A program made the position numbers and the translations under genes. Shown in pieces: positions 44,501 to 58,823 of a DNA stretch of 64,000 bases (its first letter is position 1; each line of letters starts with the position of its first letter). Below the pieces are notes generated by a model. It saw only the letters and a program-made list of their open reading frames with translations, was not told the origin of the DNA and did no database searches. The DNA comes from Ceratopteris richardii (Eukaryota; Streptophyta; Polypodiopsida; Polypodiales; Pteridaceae): assembly GCA_020310875.1 (NCBI GenBank), contig CM035439.1, positions 136,839,929-136,903,928 of the forward strand, read 5' to 3'.

Positions 44501-45649
44501 AACTTGTTCAGCTCTCAAAACTTGCCTAAACTCAGCCACATGATCATATGCGTCTCCAGTGCCATCGAAGTAGTTCTTCATGGACTTAACCAGCTGTGTA
44601 GGTCTCAATGTTCTGGTGTGCTCTCTAGGCCTTGGTAGAGGGAATTCATCCGCATTCCTTTGGTTCCTTGGGACTCTAAGTCCCTCAGGTTCCACTCTAT
44701 CTGTTTCTGTTCTCATTCTTTCTCTTCCCACTGGGTTGGCAAAGCTTACCTCAGGTCTTTCTCTATGTCTGTCTCTTTGAGCTCCATGAGCTTGGGATGT
44801 TCCAGCTCTTGGGTGACCAAAGGACACATTCGATCTTGGTTGGGGGAAAATAAAATCACCTTTCCAAGTGTAAGCATGCCTATCATTTTTTGTAACCACA
44901 AAGATCCTCTCTGAAGCATGATCTAAGTAGGTCACTCTGCCTGGGCTATCAGGATCTTTGAACTCATGTATCATGATTGTTCCTACCTCATTTGGCTGAT
45001 AAGATCTATACCTCCAAAAGGCTTCATCAGTCTCTTGGTTCAGGAGTAGATCTATGCTCTTATTGTCCTGGGGAACCCACTCGGGATGGAGGATTCTAGT
45101 AAGAACAGTTTTTCCTCGACGGGTCCTAGGCTCTTCTCCTATGTTCCCTTGCCCTAGGTCACCTATGTCCACCTCAGGGATCACATTCCCGAATTCATCA
45201 GTCCTGTCTGGGTGACTGGTGACTACATATATGGTTCCTTCCTTGTCTAGGTATGCTCCGTTTTCAAACTTGACAGCTGGGTGCTCTAGTCCAATGGATT
45301 GGTCAGGGTTTTTAATCTGGACCACAGATCTTCCTAGGCCGTCCTCATAGATGCTAGCACTTAATCGGTTGGTCCTAAGGTATTCGAGTTGCGTCATGTA
45401 AGGGCCTTCTACCCTATGTAAATATGGCACTTCGGAGCTTCCTGTAGGTCTCTCCATACCGTGGGACATCTCTAACTCATTAGTTTCAGAGCTAGGGTAG
45501 TGCGAATAATGGCTCAACTGCTGGGCCCAAGACCTAGCAGTATGATTAACACTAGCCTCTGAAGACATAAGACTTTGTCTATCTCTTCCTAGGTGTCGTC
45601 CTGATCTAAGGTTCATATGCTTAGCTGAGCAATCCCAATTTTTACCCAA
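41513..45649 (-). pseudogene. Element B gag and first protease
   Basis: Minus strand from the gag start at 45649. It contains an N-terminal MNLRSGRHL block, a gag core (VKSMKNYFDGTGDAYDHVAEF), zinc knuckles (CYTCGGDHMANVC, CYRCQGDHLIRDC), Pro/Gln-rich linkers and the first retropepsin region near 41900 (TTKAILDSDAGVAIA, aligned to D's AILDSGAG). Frames are interrupted a few times. Confidence 0.88.
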
Positions 45650-47461
45650 GGTACAACCTCGTTGCTGAGTTCTTTTGTATCAGTCACTTGATTCTTTTTA
45701 GTTGATTATCGTGTTTATGATCTTGTCTGATATCACATCGTTAGGAACACTTGAGTTAATTTCCGCACTTGAATGTTGATCGTTCCACGTTAAGTTTTTT
45801 CCTTTAAAGTTATCGACCGTACAAAGATTATGTTGTTAGCTTGAACTTGAGTATTTAGGTAGTCTTCAACTTGATAAATGCCTATCGTCACCCTAATTTA
45901 CTTCTAGCACTATTCGTACTTAGCCTAAGCTAGGAATTGACAGAGGGAGTTGAGAGTATTCCAACCTCGCTTGCTGATCCCTTGCCCTTTGGTGCTCAAG
46001 AACCCGGTTCTCAAGCTTGCCAAACACCCTTGCTTTGGATGCCCTCAAGTGCTCTCAGTGGACGTGTAAAAGTCCCAAAGTTAGTTCAAGACTTCAATTC
46101 AAATGACAGACAGGTCACTTTCATGCATGTAATTCACAGACCAAATTTCCCTTTGCCTTTATGGAAAAGAGTCCCAAGGATCCTTCAGTTTTCCTACCTC
46201 GGGGTATGGTTTTAACTGCAAAATACCCTACCTAATAATCTTGATATTAATTTTACCGTAACATATGGAAGTTTTGGTTGTACTCCCCACGAGCTTTCCA
46301 ACAAGACAAGAATCATAGCAAACGGATTTCGTATGAGGAAGTTATGACAGTTCAGGGTTTTGGGGTTAAAACAGGGCTCAAACAGGCTGACAAATCCCAG
46401 GATTTTTCTCAAAACACACTTGTAGGGACCTCACAAATCACTAATTGGTTGATAAGTATGCCAAAAATTACCCCAAAACTTTAAAAACCCTAGAAATTTG
46501 ATTGAAAAAGCCTGTCAATCGCAATCGACAAGTCTGTCAATCGCGATTGACAGAGGTGTCCGTCGGGCCTGTTGGTCGCGATTGACACGTGAGTCGTGAT
46601 TGACAATGTCAATCGCGATCGACAGAGTCGGTCGTGGGTCCTGTCAATCGTGATCGATGGTGTCAATCGTGATCGACACCTTTTCTGGGATTTTCACCAT
46701 GATTTCAGTCAATCGGGGATGTGTCCATCGCGATGGACACGTGGCAACACGAGAAATTCAATCAATCATCAAAATTCAGTCGGTCGCGATCGACGGTGTC
46801 AATCGCGACTGACAGGGGTGTCGGTCGCGGCTGTCGATCGCGATCGATGGTGTCAATCATGATTGACAGGGTCAGTCGGTCGTCTCTATCGGTCGCGATC
46901 GACAGAATCTATCGATCGTGGCTGTCGGTCGCAATCGACGGTGTCAATCGCGACTGACAGAAAAACACGGAATTTTTAAGTTTTTTCTAGTGATTTGGAA
47001 TGTGCTCCTTGTGCATGTCATTGTGGTTTGCTTTGTTTTACCAAATGAGCGATATTTCTGTCGATCGCGATCGACAGAGGTCTGCGACACAGAGACAGTT
47101 TTGAGCTTGTCCGTACCTGCGCAGCGTGCTGGAGGGGATGATACAGCTGTACCTGCAGGATCACTCACAAAACAGACAGAAAAACAATGCACACAGTTTG
47201 CTCTCTCGCTCTCTCTCACAAGTGTAATGAAGGAAATGGAAGGGAGTAGGTGATATGATAAAAAAACTGAAATTTTTCGCGATGATGGAGATGGAGATCG
47301 GATATGGTGACGATGATGATGGTGATGATGATGGTGAGGTAAGAAAGAGAAAAATAAGAAAAGTAAAGAAATTACCTACAACGCCAACGTCTCAATTCTA
47401 CGTCTTACCACCACACGCTCGTCCTCAGAGCTCGATCCCCGGCAACGGCGCCAAAATTTGG
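45650..47461 (-). other. Element B leader with palindrome array and primer site
   Basis: The tRNA-Asp primer site lies at 47434-47453 (minus strand). One isolated palindrome GTCGATCGCGATCGAC is at 47059-47078, with a cluster of ~16 related palindromes at 46513-46966. The arrangement mirrors D's leader, so the array is an inherited feature of the family. No coding frame is supported. Confidence 0.88.
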
Positions 47462-48175
47462 TGTAGCTCAGTGATGAGTAGCACCTCCTTTAATGTCAAT
47501 CCGGGAAGACGTGAGGATGGTATGATGACCTCGAGCAAGTGAAGGCACAAGTGAGTGAGTGAGAAGCACACTAACATGCACACACATACACACACGCGCG
47601 CACACAAGGCAAGACAAAGAGTGAGAAGCAATGGAGTTCTTTAGATTACTTTCAAAATGCTCATACAAGTTCAAATCAATTACAAGCTAGCCTCAAAAAT
47701 GAGCTGTCTAGCTCTATTTATAGTTTTTTACTAGGTTTTGGCCGTGTCCAGACCTAGTGTCCGGCCTAGTTAAAAATTAGGTTCTAGGCCCCATTTGAAG
47801 GCTCAAATGGAGTCTAAAAATTATGAAAACTCGTAGGTAGCTACTTCTAGTGCTCCTCAAGCTCAAGGACTCCTTGGCTTGCACAAAATGGAGCTACAAA
47901 AATATGAAATGGTATTTACAATGGCTTTTAGTGATGAAAATCACTATTTTTGTAGGGATTTTCTCTAACGATTTGACATACACATCTTCGAGCTTCCTAC
48001 TTGCTCCTTCTCCTTATGTGTCCACCTCTTTGATATGCTTTAGCTTCCTGAAAAAATAATGGCCTACTTGCCCGATCTTCTTTGACTACTCTGTTTGCTT
48101 GTACCTTCTCTTCGCTCCGACTCCCTTCGTTGACTTCCTTGTCTTGTGAGTCCTTCAGTTCCTTGACTGCTAACA
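47462..48175 (-). repeat. 5' LTR of element B
   Basis: 714 bp. On the minus strand it starts TGTTAGCAGTCAAGG and ends CTGAGCTACA. It is related to D's LTR but visibly diverged. The Arg/Ser-rich reading frame found in D's LTR is kept open here with the same stop position (48064-48066). Confidence 0.88.
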
Positions 48176-51100
48176 ATCCACCTTAGAATTTGCATAATAA
48201 TTTTTCATCCAAATATCCCATGGCAATGATGCTAACTCATACAATCCAACTTGTTGCAACCAAACAATATTCACAAGTGCTTGACAATCAATTTCTACCT
48301 TGAAATTAGTATACGAATCCACTAGGTCTTGCATTAGCTTTCTTGTTGATAGTGGTGTAGGTACTTCTTAATCCTCTTGTATGGGACTATCCTTTTCCTC
48401 TATGCTAGTATCTTCATCTCTCACTGCAACAAATTTCCATGCAACCTCTTCTTCATTGCCTTGTGCTGTTCAGCTTGAACTCCTAACTACAACCCATCAC
48501 TATTCCTTGGCTTCAGCATACTTGATACAACTCAATCTTCGAGTATAGACACCAATTGCAAATGAACGCTCATGAACTCCCGTATGGAATGATAATTTGC
48601 ACTTGTGAGAATGCTATGAAACAATCCACTCAAATGCAATGCAATTCCAAAAACTCGTGGCCACCTTTTTCACACATCAAGTATCCTTTAAGAAATTGAG
48701 TAGATGAAAAATATCCAATCCAGTAACTTTTGATATTGCATTATCTGATCAAACATATCTTTAACCATACACTTCTCCAAATCTAATATGATTTACTCAA
48801 AATTGGCTCATCAATCAATTGTTCCATTTGTAATGCCAAAGTTGGCAAATCAAAATGCGGTGGCTTTACCTTGAAACTTTTTAACCTCACTCCATTAATT
48901 GGCTTCTCAACCCTAGTCCCAAACACATCGAATCTTCAATGATTCAATAAGGTCCTTTACATGTCAATGTCAATTTACCAAGATGAGTTCCCAACCTAGA
49001 ATTATACACCAGTACCCAATCACCAACTTGAAACACCTTGAATTTGACATTCATATTTACCCAAGCCTGCCTTCTTCTGTGAATAACTTCAATGATATAA
49101 CAAATGACCAACCTATCTTCTTCTAATTGTTGAAAATTCATGAGCATATTTCAACACTATTGGGCACCACAATCCTGCTTCTAAAATATTTTCCCTATTA
49201 TATCTCTTGAAAAATGTCCACCTAAGCCAAAAAGAGCTTCTTTCAATATTACCTTCTTTTCAAAATCATCTACACATCATCTGATTACCTGATTGATGCC
49301 TTTGTTATACAATGTTCCCGCAATCACTAAATATGTTCTGTTAATCGGTGGTAGGTAAAGCACCTTTTCCAACTATCGGAAATACGTTTTATCTGGTCCT
49401 TGGGTTCTTGGGAGTGGAAGGGGTCTGTAAGAACAGAGGCCCTATACTAGTTTTCCCAATACAATTACATCAGATACAGGGGTCTACTGGAGCTTAACAA
49501 GATTCGCTTATGCTCAACTACTTCAATACTTAATTCGCTGGAGACCTTAGCACAAGGATCAAAGTCACTCGTTCAGATAGATATCGCAACCATTCTACAA
49601 TCGGCGTCACAGCGAATACAATCCTGAAGGACCGAAATTCTGAAGACCATCTGTACCACTTAAGCTTCTTACTACGACATTAACTTACCATACCACGACA
49701 GAGTGAACATTAAAACAACGTACTCCTCCGTAGTAACAGAACTACGATCTTCTATGCACAGAACTTGTTAACCATCTGGTGGATCATCCCAAGACGATCA
49801 GTTCGCCCAATACATAAAACCGCACTTCCATTAAGGATTCACAGACAAAACGTCGGACCTACGGCAGATAAGTTGTTGAAACGGGACAAGTTTGCAACCG
49901 CACGACTATCAACAAGAACAAATGCAGACAAAGATTAGACCAACAGATACACAGGTCACTTAGACAACTCAGAAATAACAAGATTAACTAACGTTCAGAC
50001 CACACACAGACGAACAGTCTGGTGAATTTCCAAAACAAAGCCCGTCTCTCGTGTCTCTTTTTCATTGCTTTATATAAGCTTTTACAAGAATGCGCGTAAC
50101 AACCTTTCGCGCGTGTTTTCCAAAGATTTCCATTATGCGAGTCTCACTCCGGTGGCCAGCTAACACTGGCACGCACGGGTGGACCCGAACCCGCAAGTTC
50201 TTACAGGGTTACTATTCTTTGACTATTCCTTCTAAATACATGTTTCGGGCTAATCTAAATGTACGGGCTAATCCCATGTAATTTTCATCTTGTGAGGGGG
50301 TTATCACTTATCAAGGGATGTGGAAGTTCAAGTCCACCGTGCGTGCCTGTGTTAAGGGCACATTTTGTACTAAGGTTCATTTGGATGGTTGGGAAAAGGA
50401 TGAGTGGAAAGAGCCTTTAAGGCCACACAAATTTGTATAAATATGGCTATTTCTAATGAGCAAACTCTCTCTCTTGCTTTTCATCGCCAATATGGCTTCC
50501 GATGTTTTTCTTTGGAGTTAAATCTTGTCTTTGAACGTTCTTGGAAGTTGTGCCCTAAGAGTGCGTGTGATTCTGTGTTTCGCTTTTGTTTATAGCTATG
50601 GCGACGAAGCGTTCTTCTTCCTCTCTTTTGTTGTTGCAGGGGACGCACATCTTCTCTGTAACAGTTCTATTCTTCAAGGAAAATTTCCTCTTTTGGTCTC
50701 AACTAAAATATCCTCGCATATTCCCATCAATTAAAAATGCTAACAGCTGATCAAACTAAGAATTTGATTTAGTAACCTTAGCATTGAATAATGGAGCATC
50801 AAGAAATTCATTATCCACCCTGCCCAAGTTGTGCTTCATCTATTTATAATCTGCTAAAATAACCAACCATAGCATGCTCCTTCCATAGAGTATGGACAAT
50901 AACGAGATCAAAATCTTGAAGCAAAAGTTGCATCTTGCTATTCTACCTATTAACAAAGGCTTCTTAATGAGATATACCAATGCTTGATGATCCACATGAA
51001 AGACAACCTTATTTCCCAATAAGTAGTGTCTAATCACATTTAGGGCATACACCATCCCCAAAGGTTCTCTTTCCCTCATGGCATAATTTCTCTCTCCTCA

Positions 51101-53787
51101 ACACAATACTCTACTTGCATAATGCATTGGCCTATACCACCCTTTCACTTTCTCCTGCATTACAATTGCCCCTACTTCCACATTTGAGGCATCAAAAACA
51201 TGGTAAGGTAATGTCCAATCTGGTGGTTGTAAAAGTGGTGCAATAGCCACCATTTTCTTTAACAATTGAAATGCTTTCTCTTGAGCTTTCACCCAAACAA
51301 AAGGAAGATCCTTCTTAGTTAAATGCATTAATGGAAAAGAAATTTTGGCTAAATATCAAACATACCTAGCATGTCATTTAATTTGAGCTACAAAGCTCAA
51401 CATTTCTTTCACATTACTTGGAGACTTTGCTATCGGAATAGCCTCCACCTTATTTATATCAATTGTCATCCCTTCACTAGATATCATGTGACCCAATAAA
51501 ATGCCACTCTCGATGGCAATCACCCTTATGATTTAACACAAATCTATATTGCCTACGTCTTTCAAAACATAATTTCAAATACATTAAATGTAGGTCCTTC
51601 TTATAAAAAATAGAGAAATATTCAACAAAAACTCTCATAAAATTTGTTAAATAAGGCTCAAGAACCTTATGTGCCACATAATTCAAGGACGGATGTCTTT
51701 TCTTTAGCTCAAAACTCGCAATTGTGAAAATATTTGTGCTAATCTTGCTCAACAACACTGATCTGATTGTACCCCAAAAAACCATCAAGAAAATTATACG
51801 TTTCATGACCATCTACTGCATCAAGTACTGCATCAAAAGTTGGCATAGGAAAGGATATGTTATTGTTGTTGTGCTAAGTATCTTGTAGTTCACACATATT
51901 CTCAACTTGCCATTATTTTTTGATACCAAAATTTCTGGTGACAACCACGTTACTTGACTCACTAGTTTGATAAATCCCACTACCAACAATTTATCCATTT
52001 CTTCCTTAACCTGTTTCATAAAATTTGGATTCATTTGGAATCTTGCTACACCACTAGAACTACATTTGCTGTTAAATTAATCCAATGTTGATGTAATGGA
52101 GGATCTATACCCTTGACTTAAGAATATTCCTAGGCAATGACACAAATATATTCTTTAAATACCTAACAAGATGCTCCAAAAATTGTCCTTGCACTTGCAC
52201 GTGACTTTTACTATCTTTGGTTTAGTTTTTATACCCAAATTGAGTTCCTTAATATCATGCTCTTTGACCTTATTAGACATTCCATACTTCTTGTCACTAA
52301 TCTTTTCTACCATATCCTTAACATCTCTTTCCTAGTGGTCCATCCTTTCCTTAGTAGAGATTTCTACTTTCTTTTCAAACATCTACCTTAATTCTTTGCC
52401 CTCAATTTCCTTTCTCGATGGGAGCTCAGGAGTTTCCTTTACCAGTACTTTCTCATTTTGGATTATACTCTCAACATATACCTCAAACATTGGAACCACT
52501 ATTGGATCAGTTTTGAAAAAATATTATTCTTCATCATCCTCAACTTCTTGAGCCTAAAATTATAGATTTGCCAACAAAAGGATTTACTTTAAGTGAAATG
52601 TTTCTTCTCCCATGCAATGGTATAGTTACCTTCCTCCTTGCTTTAGTCAAAACTACCACATTTGAACCCCAATCATGCTTAACTTTTTCCATCTTGAACC
52701 AGGGTCTACCTAGCAACATTTCATAAGGAGATGCTGATTTTCACATCCGAATCACCACAAAATGCATTCCTCCAACTTCTATTTCTAGCTTTTTCAAAAT
52801 CCCTAAGGATTGTAGCCTTATTTGATCAACCATTTTGACTTGAAATGGAGTTGGAGCTAACTCTCCTACACTCATCTCTTTGTGAATCGTCTTTGATAAG
52901 ATAGTTACACCTGACCCACCATCCAATAATACTTCCTCAAATGTTTTGTCTTGATACTGGGCCTTAATAACAGGCACTACAAAATCTACATCTGTCGGAT
53001 CAATATTGTTAACTCTAGGTGACACAATATGATTATTTCGTGCTTGTGGTTGATGCCAATGAAGTTTCTTCAAGAGCCTTTCCTTAAATGTTGGAAACAA
53101 AGCTAATAACTAATCTAATGATAATTGTAAAGGATCATTAATGAGTACCTCAAACCAATCATTCTCTTTATCATTCATGATCTTTTATTTATCTTCTCCT
53201 TGTTAGTGAATCAACTACTCCTCAAACTCCGACTTAGTTACTCCTTGGTCTTCATTCTTCTAAATTCTTCTCTACAACTGATGTTTGATCCCTTTTTTCT
53301 CCTTCCAATCTATTGGTCCTTTCTATTTGCGTCTTATGACTACCAAGACTTCAACCTCCTCTATCTTTAAACATTGATAACAATCACAAGCCCATTCTCC
53401 ACTTTGTTATAATCTATGTAATGCTATAATCCTATCGGCCTATTCCTTCTCATATGATAATTCGATCATAATGACATTGGTTTGAGCTGCCAGTTGATTT
53501 TGTTACTAGGGTTGTGCTTGTTGGTTCCCTATTTTATATCTAATTATTGGAACACCTCTTTCTTCCCTATATTTTACCCATAAAGGACAATTCATCCCTA
53601 TCCAATGATCTAGAGTAGAGCAGTACACACATGCGACACAACATCCATGTCAGTGAGCACACCCTTGCTCAAAGTGTTCTTTGGAATCACGTCAATTGAT
53701 CCATGCACCAAGGTTTTGTTGAGGATGATAGATGTGAGAGGGAGGGGGTTCTAGGAGTAGCAATTTTCATCGACAAAGAGGAATCAT
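48176..53787 (-). pseudogene. Old Ty3 retrotransposon E, heavily decayed
   Basis: On the minus strand from high to low coordinates: a CCHC-like remnant near 53600-53650; a retropepsin-like region at 52741-53100 (VLLDGGSGVTILS); RT remnants at 51477-52034 (VKEEMDKLLVVGFI, CVNYKILS); RNase H remnants at 50840-51328 (FDASNVEVGAIVMQ, HVDHQALVYLI); an integrase zinc-region remnant near 49200-49340; and a post-integrase module at 48944-49147 (VGDWVLVYNSRLG). Many breaks. LTRs not identified. B abuts its left side and a solo LTR interrupts it. Confidence 0.8.
49339..50663. repeat. Solo LTR in element E (1325 bp)
   Basis: TGTTAATCGG ... TCTGTAACA with complementary ends (TGTTA/TAACA) and GTTC duplicated at 49335-49338 and 50664-50667. 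TATA-like boxes lie near 50070 (TTATATAAGC) and 50437 (GTATAAATAT). E's pol sequence resumes on both sides. No coding content. Confidence 0.72.
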
Positions 53788-54018
53788 TGTTGGAGTTGGA
53801 GGTCTATGGAAGCACGCAAACAGTGCAAGGAAGAAGAAGAAGCTTGGAGCACAACACACAATACTAAATGTATTACCACTAGAATGTACAAAGATAAATC
53901 ACTGGTTAGGGTTATAGGCATATATACAAGCAGGGGAAAAAAAACCTCCTAAAGAGGGAAGAAATTGCCCTGACAGTTCTAGTATGTTCACACACATCAA
54001 TACCTAAATATATCAGCA
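53788..54018 (-). repeat. 3' LTR of copia F
   Basis: 231 bp, preceded on the minus strand by the polypurine tract CCCAGGGGGAA. Partner at 58677-58823. Confidence 0.8.
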
Positions 54019-54091
54019 AATTCCCCCTGGGAGTGATGCGGTGAACAAGGAGCTTGCACTCATGTATAAGGAAGTTCCAAGCTATATGGAA

Positions 54092-57000
54092 TCAATTCAC
54101 AAAAGGAAGTAAGCCCAAAGCTTTCTTGAATGCTTCAAATTTCTCCCTAGGCAGATTCTTTGTGAAAAGGTCTACAATGTTGTCCTGTGTGGGCACATAT
54201 ACCAAACAGATCTCTCCCGCAGAGAACCTCTCCCTGACATAACGATAGTGCACCTCAATGTGCTTAGTGTGAGCATGGAACATAGGATTCCTCACAACTA
54301 TCGATGTGCTCTGACCGTCAGTGAAGATGGTGGTGGTAGAAGATTGACCAACACCCAAATCAGCCATAAGACATATGAGCCACACACACTCAAGAGATTG
54401 TGAAAGTTGCCCTATACTCAACCTCACAACTGCAAGTGGCTATAGTAGGCTACTTCTTGCTCATCCAAGATATGCATGAGCTACCAAGCATGAAGCTAAA
54501 AACCACTAGAGAACACATGAGCTTCATTGCAACCAGCCCAGTGAGAGTTAGAAAAAGCATGTAAATATGGTGGTAGTGATTCCCCCTTGGGATAAAACAA
54601 TCCAAGTAGTTGGGTACCACTCAAGTAGCAAACGATGTGCTTAGCTGTCTGCCAATATTTTACACCTGGGCAATGCATAAACTTGCTCATCTCTGAGACA
54701 ACAAACGGAATATCTGGCCGAGTAATGCATAAGTAAATCAAGCATCCAACAGCATGCTCATAGAGGACAACATCAAATGCATCTCCAACATCATAAAGAC
54801 TCAATCCTAAACCTATCCCATAGGAGTGGAAATAGGTTTACATTCTTCAAGGAAAAAACACTACAATAATGTGTCAATATATTTGGTTTGACACAACGCT
54901 ATTCCAGCATCAACTTGCATAAAGTGAATGCCCAAATGATGATGCAAATGCCCCAAATCTAACATCTCAAATGAGGCATGCAAATCAGCCTTAAAATCAG
55001 CAATATGCTTCTCATGAGGACCACTAAGCAGCATGTCATCATCATACACAAAAAAACAATGATCAAAAGCACATCATTTGCATGCTTAATATATAACGTG
55101 CTTTCAATTGGAGTGTTCTCAAAACCATGTGCAATCAGGTAGGCATGTATCTTTTCATACCAAGCATGTGGTGTTTGCTTCAAACCATATAATGCCTTTT
55201 TCAATATGCACACTTGATTTTCATGCCCTTTTTGCACAAATCCATGGGGCTGAAAAACATACACTTCTTCATGCAAGTCACCATTCATAAATGCTCCTTT
55301 AATGTCCAAATGATGTACATTCCAACCATGATGAGCTGCAAGTGTACAGATGCTACAAACAGTAGTCATTCGACATGTAGGTGCAAAAGTCTCATCAAAA
55401 TCAAAGCCTCTTTCTTGCACATAACCCCTTGCAACAAGCCTAGCCTTATACTTGTCAACTGTTTCATCAGTTGTATACCTAGTTAGTGCCAATGGCCTTC
55501 TTGCCAAGAGGAAAGTCACATAAAGACCAGGTACCATTTTTCATGGTAGCATCATATTCTAATTGCATAGCAGCCACCCAATTCTCTAAATTTTGTACTT
55601 CATCAAACAAAACAGGCTCATTCTCATCACAGAGAGTAGAGGCACCCATAACATAAGAATGTGATGCAAAAGAGGCACTATGAGAGCCTAAACGAGTATG
55701 ATATGACAGAGGTGCATCTAATTTGTGGTCACACAAAGTTTGCACAATCCGTTTTGGCATAGTTTTTGCCTCCTCAATATCAGCTCTCTCATCAACAAGC
55801 ACATCATGTAAATCTGCATTAGAAATGGAATGATCGGCATCCACATGAAACCCTACAAAGGCTGAGAAGTTGCTTCATTAGGACTAGCACTAGACTATCC
55901 ACCTATAAACAGAGGCAGCAAAGTGTTATACATCTTTGGAGCTAACTGATGTCTCCTTAGTACATGAAAGTAATGGCTGAATAACATCTTCCACAAAAAG
56001 AACATCATGGCTAACCAAAATGTGCTTAGTTTGTGGATGATACAGACGATAGCCTTTGCTTTCAAAACTGTACCCAACAAAAATACATTTCATTGCTTTA
56101 TCATCCAATTTCCTACATTGTTGTTCAAGCACTAATGTATATGCCAGACAACCAAAAACATGCAGGTGAGCATTAGATGGCTTACGACCATGCCAAGCCT
56201 CATATGGAGTGATATGTTGCAATGCTTTAGTTGGACACCTATTAACTACATATGTTGCACACATGACAGCCTCAAGCCAGAAACTATGTGGTAGAGCCTG
56301 ACTCTTAACCATACACCTCACCATCTGCATGAGTGACCTATTCTTGCATTCAATAGCTCCATTCTATTGAGGTGTGTATGGCATTGTACACTGATATTTT
56401 ATTCCATGTTTACCGAGAAATGCATTAAGTTCAGAAGACATATATTCCCCCCTCGATTAGAATGAAGGGTGCCCATTTTACATATTGATATATTTTCAGC
56501 CAAAACCAAAAACAATTTGAAGCACATAAACACTTTGGACTTTGCTTTCAATGGATATACCCATGTATGCCTAGAAAAATCATCGATGAAAGTCACGCAG
56601 TAAAGATAGTTCCCAAAAGAGGGTGTTTGCATAGGACCACATACATCACTTTGAACAAGTGGCAATTTTTTAGTAGCTCAAACTGAACCATCTTTTGAGA
56701 ATGAGGAGTGTTGTATTTTGCCAAAAATACAGCCGTCACATACATGTTTACTAGGTGCCTCAAGTTTGGGCAAAGAGGATACCATTTCAGATTTTTGTAG
56801 GCGTAGCAAACTAGCAAAATTTAGATGACCAAAGCTTGCATGCCAAAAATTTGCATCTGACAAAGCCTGAGAATCATGTACTGCACATGATGAATCATTC
56901 ATAGATTTTTCATAGTCTATGAGCTTATATAGCCCACGACATAAAATTCCAGAAGCAACAATGACATTGCCACTTGACAAATCATCAACAGGACATCTGT

Positions 57001-57229
57001 CATCAACAAATTTCACAACCAAGCCAATCTTGGCTAGAGCTAAAACTGATAACAGATTCTTCTTGATCCTTGACACAAATAAAGCATCTAACAATGTAAA
57101 AGAACTACCATCAGCAGTAGTCAAAATGATCTTACCAACTCCCATAGCACGATAAGAGGAGTTGTTGGTGCATGTGATAGTATTCCTTATAGGGTCAAGC
57201 TCGAGTGAAGTGAAGAAACTACACTGCAA
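54092..57229 (-). pseudogene. Copia F pol remnants
   Basis: In order on the minus strand: GAG-pre-integrase (FWHASFGHLNFASLL near 56830); integrase core and C-terminal part (VTFIDDFSRHTWVYP, AMKCIFVGY); the copia RT (ARGYVQERGFDFDETFAP, then LDIKGAFMNGDL); the RT thumb (VGCLIYLCITRPDI); and RNase H (FTDGQSTSIVVRNP, VDLFTKNL). Decayed fossil. Confidence 0.85.
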
Positions 57230-58676
57230 GGTAATACGTTTAGTTGCCCCACTATCAAAGTATCAAACATCTGAGTATACTATAGACAAACACTGTTCAT
57301 GAGAAAATGGGTCATAACTGCAAACAGTGGTAAATGCCCATTCTTCATTTCGCACAAGATTAACAGACTCTATTTTGGGTGTAGAGGTCTCTACAACAAC
57401 AATTCCAGTCTCTTTCTTCCTTGCCTCTTTAGTAACCAGTTTTGGACAACTCTTTATGACATGATCATTAGTTTTAGAGTATTTTCAAAACAATTTCTAC
57501 TTTTTTGTTTTCTTCTCATCTCTATTATCCTTCTTTGATTATGGAGAATTAGCAGATTTCTACTTACTAGTAGAAGAGATCCATTTACCTTTGCCCTTTT
57601 GACTAGCTAGGAAAGCTTGATCTGCAACACATATAATGGACCTATTTTTCCTAGACTGATCTTCCTCCAATAAAACACTCCTCAAATCTTAAGGCATTTT
57701 GATTTCCTTTCATCATCAAATGACGAGTAGAAGCAAAACTCTAATATGAGTCAGGAAGACCATTTAGAATAGTCTGCACAAGTAAACTTTCAAGCAAGAC
57801 TCCAGCAACAGAAATCAAATGTTCTTTCAAATCTTTGATCTTTGTCAGAAAAGTGTCCATGGAATCACCTTCATTCATGTGCTCAATCTCCAACTATTTT
57901 TGGAGGTAAGCACACGAGCCTCATCCCTTGCTTGGTATAAAGTGGTAAGTGTATCCCAAGCATCCTTAGTTGTTCTCTAGGAGCAAATGTGAGGAATAAT
58001 GCCATGTTTGATAGACAAGGCTATCAATGCATGTGCTTGAGCATCTCTGCCATCCCAACAAATTTTCTCTATAGTAGGTGCAATAGGAACTGCAGCACAA
58101 ACAAGAACATGAATAATATCTTCATCTTCAACACTATCTACATCAACTTCAACAACTCTGTTTGCAGGTGAAATAGGATGTTTTTTAACACCCTACACAA
58201 TATTCCATAGTCCTTTTGCAACCAATACATGGCACATCATATAAGCCCACAATGGGTAATTCGTACCGTCCAACTTATCCTCAATAGCCAACATACAAAA
58301 TACTTCATTGCTTTCAACCATGGCCACTGACCAAAATAACTTGATGCAGAAACATGAGTGTATTTGAAAAAGTTGAACAAACCTACCCTAATGAGTTCCC
58401 CTAAACTTGTAGCAGACTTTGAGGCACTTATACTAGCGAACTGAAACTTGTATATATCTTTGGCACAAAAAAATGAAATTGCCTACACAAGCACTGTGAT
58501 AGTGTTTTTTGAGGCCGAAATGAGATCAAATTGTGATTTTGACACCACAAGGCAAAGCTCTTTTGATCTTCTAATTAGCGTGAGTATGCTCACCAAATTT
58601 TGTGTGATTCTGAGATTACGACTGGAGTGGTGTTGACAATACTCTAGATGAAGCGGCGACCTATTCTAATACCAAT

Positions 58677-58823
58677 TGTTGGAGTTCAAGGTCTACCAAA
58701 GCACGTGAATAGTACAAGGAAGAAGAAGAAAAACAATCCAGGGAAAAAAACCTCCTAAAGAGGGAAAAAGTGCCCCAAAAGTCCTAGTGTGTTCACACAC
58801 ATCACTACCCAAATATATCAACA
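58677..58823 (-). repeat. 5' LTR of copia F (internally shortened)
   Basis: 147 bp, sharing both ends with 53788-54018. A primer-site remnant (TTGGTATTAGAATAGG on the minus strand) sits immediately inside. Confidence 0.78.

Larger units (their letters stand above)
2645..48175 (-). mobile_element. Athila/Tat-like Ty3 retrotransposon B, split by insertions
   Basis: B occupies 2645-3602 (3' part of pol) and 36986-48175 (5' LTR, leader, gag, protease, RT, RNase H, integrase). Chromovirus C separates the two blocks, with CGTCC duplicated at 3598-3602 and 36986-36990. Copia A cuts it at 2645 and a solo LTR sits at 40480-41512. Its 3' LTR is beyond the left edge. Protein similarity to element D is high throughout, so B and D are two copies of one family. 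B is the older, with something like ten breaks in its reading frames besides the insertions. The 5' LTR is visibly diverged from D's LTRs. Confidence 0.9.
53788..58823 (-). mobile_element. Old Ty1/copia retrotransposon F
   Basis: LTRs at 53788-54018 (231 bp) and 58677-58823 (147 bp) share TGTTGGAGTT... starts and ...ATATATCARCA ends. The right one is shorter internally. Flanks ATCAT (53783-53787) and ATAAT (58824-58828) are a likely decayed duplication. The minus strand shows a weakened tRNA-Met primer site at ~58665, GAG-pre-integrase (56678-57229), integrase (55926-56665), RT (54861-55540) and RNase H (54092-54427, with HTKHIEVHYRYVRE). Some ten or more breaks. Confidence 0.85.

Noticed and set aside
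50090-50734. Short frames inside the 49339-50663 segment
   Set aside because: The segment has LTR ends, a target duplication and TATA-like boxes. The frames are short and lack motifs.
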